Shown in pieces: positions 24,075 to 35,567 of a stretch of 62,000 bases of DNA. Position numbers and translations under genes: made by a program. Under the pieces are notes generated by a model, which saw nothing but the letters and a program-made list of their open reading frames with translations, searched no databases and was not told the DNA's origin. The DNA is from Glandiceps talaboti (lineage: Eukaryota > Hemichordata > Enteropneusta > Spengelidae), in the NCBI RefSeq assembly GCF_964340395.1, contig NC_135552.1:17064694-17126693 (forward strand). The letters run 5' to 3'. Numbering within the stretch: position 1 is the stretch's first letter; each line of letters begins with the position of its first letter.

Positions 24075-24365
24075 ACAAATTGACGTATATATGTACCGTA
24101 TAATATGTCACCTTTGTGCCGAGTTTGAAAGAAATTGGATATTGCATGTCTGAGAAATGACATATTATGGAAGGATGGATGGAGCCCATTGGGGCTAACA
24201 AAATGTACAGATCATTCTTATCTTGACAAAAAAAAGAGTTGGTACACAACATAAGACAAATTACACTTCTGACAAAACTATTTAAAAGAACACTACTGAA
24301 ATGTTGTTCCACGCCACACAACTTCAGTAAAATCCACACTCACCACAATCTCATCTCCTATACTA

Positions 24366-24821
24366 TCACTTCAAAATGGTGGCAACTTTCTTGTCTGTTT
24401 GTTCTAATTCTTTCCTCTTCCTCTGGTACACTTGTATGACATATTTGTCAGGTGTCACACCTTTGTCTCTCATTTCATTCCATATATTATCTAAAACTCT
24501 GACAGAGTTGGCATTTTCTAACTTCCTTGCTGTGAAATACAATTCCAGTTTCTCCACCGACATCATTTCACACGAGTCTACATCACACAAGTTTCTAGTT
24601 TGGCTTTTGTCCAATTTGTCCAAAAATGTTGTTCCTGACAGTTTTTCCACTTCTGTTAGTGGGACCTGGAATTCTTTGAGTTTGTGGGCTGAGGTGATTG
24701 GTTTGTTCGGGACAATGAAAACTCCAAGAGCTACAGGTTCATTTGGTTTTCTTGGGTTATTCTCAGCAGTTACAATCTTGAACAGATGCGTTGGCACGGC
24801 AACATTACTGTCACCTATGAC
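24366..24821 (-). CDS. EXOG: EXOG exon 5 (EXOG-specific C-terminal domain)
   Basis: Acceptor CTCTCAG, then 151 codons from VIGDSNVAVP to a stop at 24368-24366. An open frame continues upstream of the acceptor to 24950, but that part is intronic by homology. Confidence 0.9.
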   Translation of the reverse strand, partial: VIGDSNVAVPTHLFKIVTAENNPRKPNEPVALGVFIVPNKPITSAHKLKEFQVPLTEVEKLSGTTFLDKLDKSQTRNLCDVDSCEMMSVEKLELYFTARKLENANSVRVLDNIWNEMRDKGVTPDKYVIQVYQRKRKELEQTDKKVATILK

Positions 24822-27800
24822 CTGAGAGTTACAATATGCAAAAAGGTACCTCATTTCATTTTCTTTATTAAGTTGTAAAATATTGCTCTCTGACCAAGGG
24901 CATGAGGCAACAATTCTGGTTTCAATCAACATGAATAAAGACAATATCAAAAAGTTCCGTCAAGTTTATAATTACGTTTATAATTACTTCATTATGTTGA
25001 ATTAATAATTGATATTTAATTAAAATACACAGAAAAATACATACAGTAACTTGAAATGCACTGAAATATAAATAGAATACGGTGGACTGGGATGTAACAT
25101 GTGTCTGCGTAATGCACGTCTAGTCTAACGTGTGGAGTGTACCGATTGAGTAGCGCCCCCAACGGTCATATGAATTATCTGTCTTGTCGTGCGCTCGCGA
25201 TCGCGAGCTCGAATGATTCAAATCTTTGCAACCGTCCATAAAAGTACTGGTTTTTGAAAATTCAATATGCACGAGCTCGACATTTGCTCAATTTGCTCAA
25301 TTTGCTCAATTGCTAAAAAAGGAAGGGTAGGACAGGGGCATGAGGCAACAATTCTGGTGAAACTTGAAAATGATAATGATGTCATACATGTAATAAAGGC
25401 CCAAGTTAGCTATGAGTCACATTTACATACTTACTTCTTTATTTATAGTATATTTTAATAAACTCATTATACACGTCTACACATATTTGTTATTTTGGGT
25501 ATAAGGCCAGAAATGGAATGATTAAAAATATTATATGTATGTACTTACGAGTATTTGTTTACTCAGTCAAATGATGTTGTTACGTTTTCTCTTTCATTCA
25601 AAGTTATTTTTTGAAGAGACACAGATATGACGACTACAGTTTAATGATTATATTTTACGTAATCTTATGAATATAATATAGACCGGAATCGACTGTGTGT
25701 TCGAGCCTACTGCAACTCTACGGCACCAAATATTGATTAAACCAAGATATTATCAATTGTGTTTTTGTTCATATCCCTCGCATAAGACACACCGTTTCGG
25801 AGCTTCAATTCATATAATATTCTGTTTCAGCAATCTGTTTTACTGTCCCGCAAACACCACAATGTACTGCAACATGAGAAATATATATCTCACCACAAGA
25901 GGGCAGCAGGTGGTATCAAGCTTTGAGAGAAAATTCATGGATCACATGTTTGATTTGAAGCGTCCTGATAGGTTTATTCGATGCCGTGTCCTAACCCTCT
26001 GTATTACAAGTTTAAGCAAGGAATGTGTTTGAGGTCGAGCACAGCAAGCAGCACGTCATGCATCGACGCGTCAGCTGTCGCGAGCGAACTAAGCATCGAC
26101 TCTATGATTTTGCATGCACCATGATCATGTTCCATTAAATCTTTACAGACAAAATCTATCCGTATACTTTCTTTTCCTTTATTCTTTTTTGGAGTCTTCC
26201 ATATTTATATAAACTTTTTCTTCGATTATTAAAAATGTTTCATTTTTTTTAAAGACCAGAAAGTGTACAAATACATACCCAAAATAAAAAATATGTGTAG
26301 ACGTGTATAATGAGTTTATTAAAATAAACTACAAATAAAGAAGTAAGTATGTAAATGTGACTCATAGCTAACTTGGGCCTTTATTATCTGGATATCATTA
26401 TAATTTTCGGGTTTCACCAGAATTGTTGCCTCATGCCCCTGCTCTGACTTGTAGTGACGGTATCCACTATGTAAGTTACTTTTCTTTTTACTAATAGACT
26501 ACAACCTTTTGGCAAAGTTCATTTAAGTAGAATCTAAATTACCAATATTGGCAGGATTTTGCAATAATTTACAATCTCAGTTACCTGCCAAAATAGTTCT
26601 AGGAAGTCTCCTAGTATATGCTTAACAATGGTTTTTAACATAATCTTGATTTTAAAAAAGCTCAAAAATAAGGCTTAGTCTAATTAGCTTAGCTAAAATA
26701 CTAACCTGGTATTTCACAAATTTATTTCCCTTGGCATCTGTTTCAGGTAACATAAGGGGTCCACTGATGACATAAACATCTGTAAAACTTGCAGTGAGGT
26801 CTCTGCAGTACATTTCAAACCGATTCCAGAATCCCATATTGTTGTCAATATCCTGTGGTAAGATATTGGACAAGTAAAATGTCTCATCCATAGCCATCTG
26901 AAAAATGAAAATAAATATGATTTTCACGGCCAATACCTGTAAACCTGCACATTTTTGCTATGATAGACTTCTTTCTCCTTTTGCAGGAAAACAAAAATTC
27001 AAAGATAAATACATGTAGTGTCTTAATATACATTCTTGCACATGAAAACAGTGTACCAGTCTGTTAGTTCATTAAAATTAATCTTTGAGAACTAGCTGAA
27101 GACTGTCATATATCACAAAGTTTTCTAATAATGGCAAAAATATCTAGGCTATAATACAGTATACATTTCATATCAAAATGATACAGACTTTGGGAAGCAA
27201 TAGGAAGCCATAGTTATAACATATTATGATTTTATTTTTATACCTGAAGATATATTAGAATGGAATACTACAGAGTTTCAAATTAGTAGAAGTATGTGGT
27301 ATAGTATGTATGGATGTGTACTTCTATTCGACATACATATTTCTATGACTTGGAGTGAAATTACGCTTTTCTGTGGCTTGAGAATGTCTGCTAAATACTT
27401 AAGTGGCACAAGCTGAGTTTATAAGCTTTTTACTCAAGTGAGAATATTTATTAAAACTTTGATTAACTATTCCGGTAAAATGTTAATGTCAACACATGCC
27501 GCCCTCTTGCATTTCAGTTTGTGTTCTGGCATTGTTAGAATTGTTGATTCTACAGTAGAGAGTTCCTGTACATTTCTGATATGTATAACAAATTACGTCA
27601 TCGAATGTTTAGAAGTTACTTGCTGTGTATATCCTAATACCAGGTTTGAGTTAATTGCAAGTGATGGTTAAGTGTACTTCAGTAAGTAGAATACTATGAG
27701 TACCTATTAATATACAGGAAAACATTACATCCCCAAAAAAACGTATAATTTACTCAGCTTGAGCCCCTTTAACTATGGTGACCAAGTTTGTTACTTATTT

Positions 27801-29986
27801 TTTTTTTCTCTTTTTTTAAATAAATTTTTGTGCTGGGAATTCCTCCCAGCGATTTTCTGTTATGCAGACAAATACAAACAAACACACACAAATGCTACAG
27901 AGATCCATTCAGGTTTGGGACTACGTGACAGAGCTATGCTGCACGCTCCATATCACATTGCTGTGGAACTGTCAAGGCTTTCCCAGTCAGTCCACAGGCT
28001 ATCCCAGAGTCACCCAGGCCCGGCAAACATAGCACCTGCAGGCTCCGTGTGTGTAATCGTCCCCGACTTTTCAAGTCATTACTCCAGGAGTCCCCCAAAT
28101 TCGCACTCGTCTTGTGAGTGAGACACGGCTGAGTGATACAGCCTACCCATCGAGTCTGTAGAACACTCACCCTGGGTTTGGGTCAGTCACAGAAAAATCC
28201 CCTGTTTCCAGTGGGATTCGAACCCGAGACCTCCCGACTGCTAATCCTGTGCGCTAACCACTATGCTACAGGGAGCCGGTCCAAGTTTGTTACTTTATTT
28301 GACTGTAAAACTTGCCAAATTAATATCCTAGTACATAGAGAGAGCTAAAATTGATAACTGCTATTTACCATGGATTATAAATGAATTAAAGCCAATTACT
28401 GTCTCAAACGTAAAACCTTGTGTAAGGACATAATAAGGTTTACTATTTCCGGTAGATGTATTGTATTTATTTATTCATAAATTAGTTGTTCATTGATTCT
28501 AGTTAACTAATTGTACCTGACTATACTTGCAATCTCCTGCTGGTGCCATATGACCTCTGGACCATCCACTCTTCCAGTAATCACTATTGAATGCCGAGAA
28601 CTGTTCTGGTATGTCTGGGTCTCGTCTGAACTTACTGTGTTTTCTGTTTGCTGTACCTGCGTGGTACATACAAAGTAGATGCATGATTTTGTAGGGAGAT
28701 GTGTTAGTCAAAGAGTGAGTGAGCTTGTGGATGGATGGATGGATGGGTGGGTGGGTGGGTGGTGAGTGGGTTAATGAGAAAAGGAGGGGGTGAGAGATGG
28801 GGCTTGGATGACTGGATGGGTGAGTGGAGGGACAAGGGAGGGATCAGTGGGTGAATAAGCGAGTGAATGAACCAGAATTAGAGGGGGTTGATGGATGGGT
28901 GGGTGGGTGAGTGAGGGTATTATGGAGTGAGTGAGGTTGATGGAATGAGTGAGTCCAGGGTGGGTGGGTGGGTGGGTGGGTCAGTGAGTAAGAGTGAGTG
29001 AATCAGTAATTGAAGTGAGAAATAAGTTTGTGAGTGAGTGAGTAGGTGAGAGAGTGAGTGGGTGAGTGAGTGAGTGAGTGAGTGAGTGAGTGAGTGAGTG
29101 AGTGAGTGAGTGAGTGAGTGAGTGAGCGAGCGAGTGAGTGTATAACTCTGAATTCACGTTAGCTTTCTGAGAGTTTTCAAGTTTCTAGGAATTTACACTT
29201 TGTAGCCATCTATTATCATTTTCCAGGTATTTTGTAAGATAAAGATATGAGTGAATAAATGGGTGCATTTCTGAGAAAACCAATCAGTCTTTGAGTGAGG
29301 GCCAATTTTTTCTCTCCTTTGTATGTTAAACACTTTTAGACAGGTTCAATCATTCAAAATATTTGTAATGCATTTTGAAAATACTCATTCTATGATTTTC
29401 AATTTCCATTGAATTTCAACTTTATATCAACCTTTGATATGGTCCTTGGTGATATGCTCAGCTACCCAAAGTGGCGTTTTCTTGGTTTGGTCATAACACA
29501 ATACATGGTTGGCATAGTAATGCAATTCTGGCCCCCTATCTGGTACACCATATTTCAAAATCTGATCTCCTCTCTTTAGTTTCTGCAGGTCTGTTGATTG
29601 GGGAGCTGAAAATTAATACCAGATATCACATGGTATGATAAATGGTGGTTGTATGTACAGAATAACATTTACATACTTAACTGTCCATTCCCACATTGGT
29701 GTTGGCTGTATGAAAAAAGATCACCATTTACATGTATTTAGTGCTAAGTTAGAAAAGTCAACCGGCTATGTGGATTTTACTGCTTGTTAAAAAAAATTGA
29801 CATTTATATTGATTTCTCTAACAATACAAAAAATTGTCTGGAGTCTGACTGTTTTTCAAAGGTAGAAAAAAAGTATTACAAAAAACGAACACAATTTAAA
29901 ATGACACATTTTACAGAAAGACACCTAGATGTAGAAAAATTCAGACATGCTATGTTTACTTGAATTGAATTGAATTTTGACTGACA

Positions 29987-30017
<31 letters not shown>

Positions 30018-30980
30018 TGACTGACTGACTGACTGACTGACTGACTGACTGACTGACTGACTGACTGACTGACTGACTGACTGACTGATTGATTGAATTG
30101 ATTTTCTTATAAAAGTGTAAAAGAATAAAAATATTGGAGCCTAGTAACAGACTAATGTACATTTCTAGTCATTGTCAGTGTTGTTAATAGTCTGTGAGAT
30201 ACGAGATCCATACCTCAGTATCAGCTACTCTACCCAGCATGGTTTAGAAGCCTGATAGGGCTGAACATCATCCCTGTTCAGGTCAAGTCCATGTAAAAGA
30301 TAATGGCTGTGACAGGATTAGTCTAGTTGATGGACACTTTATATGCCAAGGGTGAGTGGCATGTGAAATAGTCTTGATTACCCAGACTCTCGTAGTTGGG
30401 GAAACTTGCTTTATATGGCTACCACCACCCAGGGAGTCTGGGAAAACAGCATTTAAATTTTATGTGACTTCCACTTTCGTTTAGAATGACTGTATCATGG
30501 TAAATTGCACTGAATCAAGAATGGGACGCCGAGTGTCACCCCAGACAATTCAATCTCATATGTCACATGTTTGACAGTCTACGTACAACAATTAATTTCA
30601 AAAAATATAATTTTACAAACTCAATCTACAGCCCTTTTCGTATGCTTTGTGCATCCTAACCAAAAGTGTAAGTCAAATAAAATTGGAATACTTAATTTTT
30701 TCATAGACTCTCTTGATGGGGTGGGGGGTGGGGGTGGGGGGGGGGTAGTCATAAGTGAGTGCCCCAATCATAAGAGTCTGGGGAACTGAAACTACATGTA
30801 TACTATAGCTTCTATGACATACTAAAGACACAAAATAGTATAAAACTGACCAGTAACAATTCTGGCTGCATTCACTCCAGGTAGTTCATGTCTTGTATTT
30901 ACTAGGTAGCCAATGATTACAGATGTAACCGTGGTTCCAACAACCAGACCACCACCAAACAGTCTACCAGCTGTTGCCAT
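24366..30980 (-). CDS. EXOG: EXOG, mitochondrial endo/exonuclease (G-like), five exons
   Basis: Exons in gene order 30980-30851, 29605-29432, 28656-28517, 26897-26706, 24821-24366 (130+174+140+192+456 nt) join without frame error to 363 residues; the human protein is about 368. EXOG is a beta-beta-alpha-Me nuclease of the mitochondrial inner membrane that trims 5' ends in DNA repair. Residues 8-27 form a hydrophobic N-terminal anchor/targeting segment. The catalytic motif SRGHMAPAGD puts the active-site His at residue 137, and the metal-site region FYLSNILPQ...NN.G.WNR.E is in exon 4. The C-terminal domain specific to EXOG (VIGDSNVAVPTHLFK to LSGTTFLDKL) is present, which separates it from ENDOG. 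All introns are GT-AG. It is head-to-head with THNSL2. Confidence 0.92.
25335..25508. repeat. Left arm of long inverted repeat, EXOG intron 4
   Basis: About 170 bp nearly identical to the reverse complement of 26282-26446, starting GGGGCATGAGGCAACAATTC. A third partial copy of the tip lies at 24898-24919 next to EXOG exon 5. Confidence 0.8.
26282..26446. repeat. Right arm of long inverted repeat, EXOG intron 4
   Basis: Inverted partner of 25335-25508, separated from it by about 770 bp that carries no recognisable protein. Confidence 0.8.
26706..26897 (-). CDS. EXOG: EXOG exon 4 (metal-site region)
   Basis: 64 codons: ETFYLSNILPQDIDNN, WNRFEMYCRDL, VYVISGPLMLP, ending KYQ before GTTAGT. Confidence 0.92.
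27797..28280 (-). mobile_element. tRNA-derived SINE, full copy with target-site duplication
   Basis: Minus-strand head has A-box-like TAGCATAGTGGTTAGCG and a perfect B box GGTTCGAATCC, about 40 bases apart, as in tRNA-derived SINEs. The body is followed by an A-rich tail (T-rich on plus, 27797-27825). A 15-bp duplication CCAAGTTTGTTACTT flanks it at 27782-27796 and 28281-28295. It sits in EXOG intron 3, in the gene's own orientation. Confidence 0.88.
28517..28656 (-). CDS. EXOG: EXOG exon 3 (active-site His)
   Basis: Carries RKHSKFRRDPDIPEQFSAFN and SGWSRGHMAPAGD. Acceptor CACGCAG; ends CAG before GTACAA, leaving the next exon in phase 0. Confidence 0.92.
28725..29140. repeat. GGAT/GGTG/GAGT-rich tetranucleotide block
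   Basis: Degenerate GGAT and GGTG runs leading to about 25 GAGT units at 29036-29140, in EXOG intron 2. Confidence 0.9.
29432..29605 (-). CDS. EXOG: EXOG exon 2
   Basis: Begins APQSTDLQ and runs through ILKYGVPDRGPELHYYANHV and LCYDQTKKTPLWVAEHI, the first strand region of the nuclease fold. Acceptor TTTTCAG, donor GTTGAT. Confidence 0.9.
29984..30096. repeat. (GACT)n microsatellite
   Basis: About 27 GACT units in EXOG intron 1. Confidence 0.95.
30851..30980 (-). CDS. EXOG: EXOG exon 1 (start, membrane anchor)
   Basis: ATG at 30980-30978 in the context AAACCATGG. Encodes 43 residues plus one base; glycine-rich then hydrophobic. Donor GTCAGT. Confidence 0.85.
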
Positions 30981-32530
30981 GGTTTTATACAACTGTCACA
31001 ATCTACAGATGAATTGGAATGTACATTTCAAAATGCTCAGATGTATAATACGGTGAATGCTTTGAATATCTACTAAGAGGAAATATCCAGAATTCAAGTA
31101 AACTTTTTTAACGTGTTGGTTTTCTTACATTTGTACACACCAAATTTATTTCTCATCTGACATGATCTTTCACTCAGTGAATGTTTGTTGGTCAGCCAGG
31201 AAAAAAATACCCCCCCCCCCCCCAGTAGTATTTTAGTGTTGGGTCTCATTGTAATCTTGTTGTGTGTATGCTAGATACTAGTATGCTAGACATTGTCATC
31301 TGTGGAATTATGAATGTACAATTGAATAGAAAACAGGAAGTCCAAATCTATGGGAAACATACAATTGATAAAGTAAAGTAGTCTATTTTTAGAAATAGTG
31401 TGCGTGGCAGTAAAATATGGCAATAATAAAGTTTGATGGTTGCATTTTGTGATCAGGAGAGAGCCCCGAGAATGGCCCTGACTGCCAACGTCGTGACGTA
31501 ACACAGTGTATGATGGTTAACAAATATAGATCGAAAGATAGTGAATTTGCTATCAAAAATATCGAATAGTCAAAGAGTATGATCTTGCTGTTAAATTGTG
31601 CACGTATTTTTTTTCTAAAAGTTAGTAATATGCAGTTTTGTTCTCAAGTGTTCATACAGCTGCAATAAATAATTGTAGCTTTGTTTTTGTTTACAGTGCT
31701 TTTTATTCTAGTTCATATTTTTTTGCTGTTTTGCACTAGGTTGTGTCGCAACAACGAAATATTGTCAAAATCGAACTATGCCGCATAGTTGGCTTACAAT
31801 CTGAAGTAATCAAAATGAATACTGAAACAATACTTTTTAAAAAATACTTACAGAAGTATGTTATAGTATATCACGATATTTGTGCATGCTGTCCGATGAT
31901 GCTGACACACATACTCATGATACTGTACTGCACTGGTACTGCCAGCTGGGGAATGCGGTCAAAGGTCAAACCGTGAGTATTTCGGTCATTGTTAATATTG
32001 TTTAATGTTGATTGGTTTTTAAACTGATGAAAAAGCTGAAATGATTTTTTTCTCGATCAGACAAAGCCCGAAATTATCACCAGAAGGCCGGCACAAAGGT
32101 GAAGAATGTGGTCATATCGTTATCTATACCTGTAAGTGTATACATGTTGTCTATATATACCTCTGATATATACCGCCTAACACATGCGCCTAACATCATA
32201 GATCGCCCTCACGCGGTGATTTCATGACCTACTTTGTTTTCACTTTCATGATAATGGAACTTAATTACATACTGCTGTTTGCTAGCTAGCGTCAACGACG
32301 ACATTGATTCTAGCTGTAAGACGATCTGGAGTTTTTTAGTTGAGTTTAGAATTTTAGAAAGAAAAACACTGTTCAGCTAACCAGCGACAGTATATCGTAA
32401 CAGTAGCTGTTACAGCTGTAAAGGTCAATATACGATTAATGCTTATCAAAAATAGAATAATTAAACAATTCGATTATTGCAGCTATGGTCTACCAAATGG
32501 ATGGATGGATGCAAATACATGAACACAACT

Positions 32531-32596
32531 AAAGATTATTGGAAAAAAAATTGTTTGCACATGAAAAGATTATTGGAAAAAATTTGGTTGCACATG
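32531..32596. repeat. 34-bp tandem duplication
   Basis: Two copies starting AAAGATTATTGGAAAAAA and ending TTGCACATG, 34 bases apart with minor differences. Confidence 0.8.
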
Positions 32597-32599
32597 TAA

Positions 32600-34130
32600 A
32601 AAAATGACTGAGGGTGTTATTTCATTTTCGCGTCCGGTTCAGTTCAAATCATTAAGCCAGCAAAGAGTTTCTTTTCCATGATCACATCTCAGAGCACGTT
32701 GGTGATTTGAGATCAAAAAGTAGTATCTTCTGAACTTCTGTGACTGGGGAGAAAATTTCGGGGGGGTGGGGGTGGAGAACATATAGTAAGAATCATGCAT
32801 GCAGTGACTCCGAAGATGCGCTCGATCTCATTTACATCTTGTTCCTTATATTAAAACATTTCATACTGATAAAACGGCAGATCTCTTTTTGGAATATTCG
32901 GTGGCCTTGAAAAACTATTAAACTAGGTACGCAGTTTAAGATCCACTATTTGAAGATATTTCTTTCAATGATTGTGTTCGACGTTGTCTTTGGTTAAAAT
33001 GTTGTTTGATATAATTATCTCATTGCACACTGACACTAGCGTTATTCCGCAATTCATTTTGAAGCGACAATTTGCTGTGGAAAGATTGGCCTTGTATTTG
33101 TAAACAGAGCTGTACCTTCGACATCAAAATCCAAACTTCAATTTCCATTATAATGATAATAACAATTTCTTTATATTTTCTGAATAGTATATGTAACAAT
33201 ATACATTTGAGTCTATTCCAAATATTATAATATCTTATACAGTGATTTACTTGGCTCTGATGTTGCATACAAGCATGAATTGAGATTAAATATCCAATAT
33301 GTACTAAAAAGGATTGAACAAAAGTTTACGACCATTGGGCCATCAAAAGTCGGAAAGTCTTGAAATGTTTTTCTCTTTATTCGGGATTTTTTGGAACCAA
33401 ATTAAACTTCAGGAGAAGTCATTTACCATGTGCACATCCGCATGATATCTTTCAGCTTTGCCACAGCAAAATACACTTCCAAATAATATGTAATTCATAG
33501 CATAATTGTTTCAATTCTGGTATTTTATTATGTCTATGGTTTGATATTTTATGCTTCTAAATGGCCTCCTACACTGTCTTATTTTCTTTCTTTTCACCTT
33601 TGGAGTTGTCTCCTTCCAATGCATCATTGTACCAGGTGATTTTATATCTCCACTGTAGTGTAGGTGACAGAAGGGGTGGCTAAAATAATGCCTGAGTTTC
33701 AATTGGCGGGGCTTAACATTTTTTTTTAGAAGAGAGGGTGAGAGGAACTACACCATTTGTTTAACCGTAAATTGTGTACATTTCCTAACTGTAGCTATGC
33801 AGGCAAATTGCATGAGATAGTATCAAGAACTGAATAAGTTCTATCTAAACTCGACCTGAAATATTTTGCTATCATTATATATGGTTTGTTTTATCCTTGT
33901 CAAGCATTGTGAAAAAATAAAAAATGAAATCGACCTACTTACCCAATGTGATGGGTTAGGTTACCCGTTGACCAGCATTTTTTTATTTTTTCTGACCTTC
34001 CGTATAATATTTAATTGCGTATGCTAAAATATAAATTATGTAAATTAGCACTTTTCTAAATTTTGAATGCAAGATTGCACCAAGACAAAGTTCTGCCCCC
34101 TTGGCAATTTGGTCAGGCTCCGGCCCCGGT
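32600..34130. other. Gene-free stretch between EXOG and THNSL2
   Basis: No recognisable exon. The EXOG and THNSL2 promoters should lie between 30980 and 35290, but no TATA box or CpG-dense block is obvious. Confidence 0.4.
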
Positions 34131-34270
<140 letters not shown>

Positions 34271-34523
34271 AGCTCGGGGCCACGTTGCAATAATAAGCTA
34301 TTTCACCGTTGATGGCGTGCTACAGGGATCTTGACCCATGATGATCTTATTTCTCCGGCTGTAGCTTTGTGTCAGATCCCCGAGTCAAATCGATCTGTGT
34401 CAGTTCCGGGTCAGTTCGTCCATGGATATTAGGGGAGAAAGTTGAAAGGTGACTTTGTTTGTGTGACAACGCATGCATTGCAGGCTGTACAGTTTATTTG
34501 CGAATCACAGATTCTAGTGCTTT

Positions 34524-34555
<32 letters not shown>

Positions 34556-34753
34556 GACCCCGGAGACCGGGAGATGGATGGTGGAGGGGCTATTGGAGGT
34601 CAGAGGCTGAGGTCATGCAGAAGAGGTCTGAATGAAATAACTTTAAAAATGACTGATTAAGCTATGATGCTTTCAGATTTTACTTTTGGTGTCTAGGTGT
34701 CAAAAGACTCCAAATTGCTACGCGAATTCTCAAATATTTCATACGGATACATT

Positions 34754-35180
34754 AGGGAGCCTTCAGTAATTACAGGGGGGGGGGAATCAGCGGGCTGTTG
34801 CATAGAATGTGGCCCTCCCTCAACTTTGTTTCTCTAAATGATGACCCTCCCCTGCTAAAGTAGTTCAAAGACATGGGTTAACTCCGAACATAGTTGTAAG
34901 CAGCGATTTCATTGATATTGGCTTAGTGACATTATAGTACCTATAACCCTTAAACCCTAACCTTATTGGTTAAGTGGCAGCAGTAGGATTTGGAACTGGA
35001 GGCAGCGATGGGATGGCAACCCCCCACCCAATAATGCAAAATTAGACACTACATACAATGAGTCACAAACAGTAAAATGTGACCCTCCCCTGATCCCATT
35101 TTCTAGAATATGTGTCCCTCTCAGAGCCAATTTGTAAAAAGTGACCCTGATCCTCCCCCATGTAAATACTGAAGGTAACC
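34754..35180. mobile_element. MITE-like element with CCTTCAGTAATTAC ends
   Basis: Left end GGGAGCCTTCAGTAATTACA plus poly-G; right end is the near inverse (TGTAAATACTGAAGGTAACC). Internal GACCCTCCCC words repeat. A related tail occurs at 44430-44470. Confidence 0.5.
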
Positions 35181-35341
35181 TTCTGCCAAGATAAAGGATT
35201 ATCATAGGTGAGTCATCATTTGTATGCAAATGAGGTCAGTTGAATTCCATCTTTGGTCATACACATATTTTCATGTATTCTTTCTGTTTAGAACATCAAG
35301 GACAAAATTCATGGTAGGGGAGAGTAAAATCCAGCAGAACC

Positions 35342-35567
35342 ATGAAATATTGTAGTACAAGAGGAGGAGTAGCAGGATGGAGTTTTGAACAGGCTCTGTT
35401 TTCACCAGGATTTATGAAAGATGGCGGTCTTCTTATGCCAGAAACTATTCCACGTGTATCCCATGATACATTGCAGCAGTGGAAAAGTTTATCCTATCCA
35501 GAGCTATGCAAGGAAATCATTCCTTTATTTATCAGTGAGGAGGAAATCCCAAGACAAGACATGAATG
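35342..35567 (+). CDS. THNSL2: THNSL2 coding exon 1
   Basis: ATG start; 75 codons plus one base; ends before GTTAGT. Includes [10 protein letters not shown] and [15 protein letters not shown]. Confidence 0.93.

Noticed and set aside
24822-24950. Upstream extension of the EXOG exon 5 frame to an ATG at 24950
   Set aside because: Homology starts exactly at the CTCTCAG acceptor and joins in phase with exon 4 (KYQ|VIGDSN); the upstream residues include repeat sequence.
25697-26032. 111-codon open frame between the EXOG intron 4 inverted repeats
   Set aside because: No recognisable domain or protein-like composition, and it lies inside a spliced-out repeat.
28200-28280. tRNA gene on the minus strand
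   Set aside because: A and B boxes are present but the sequence does not make a tRNA cloverleaf and is fused to a SINE body with target duplications.
31690-31972. Non-coding first exon of THNSL2 ending at a GTGAGTAT donor
   Set aside because: The donor is good but nothing else supports an exon here; not listed as a feature.
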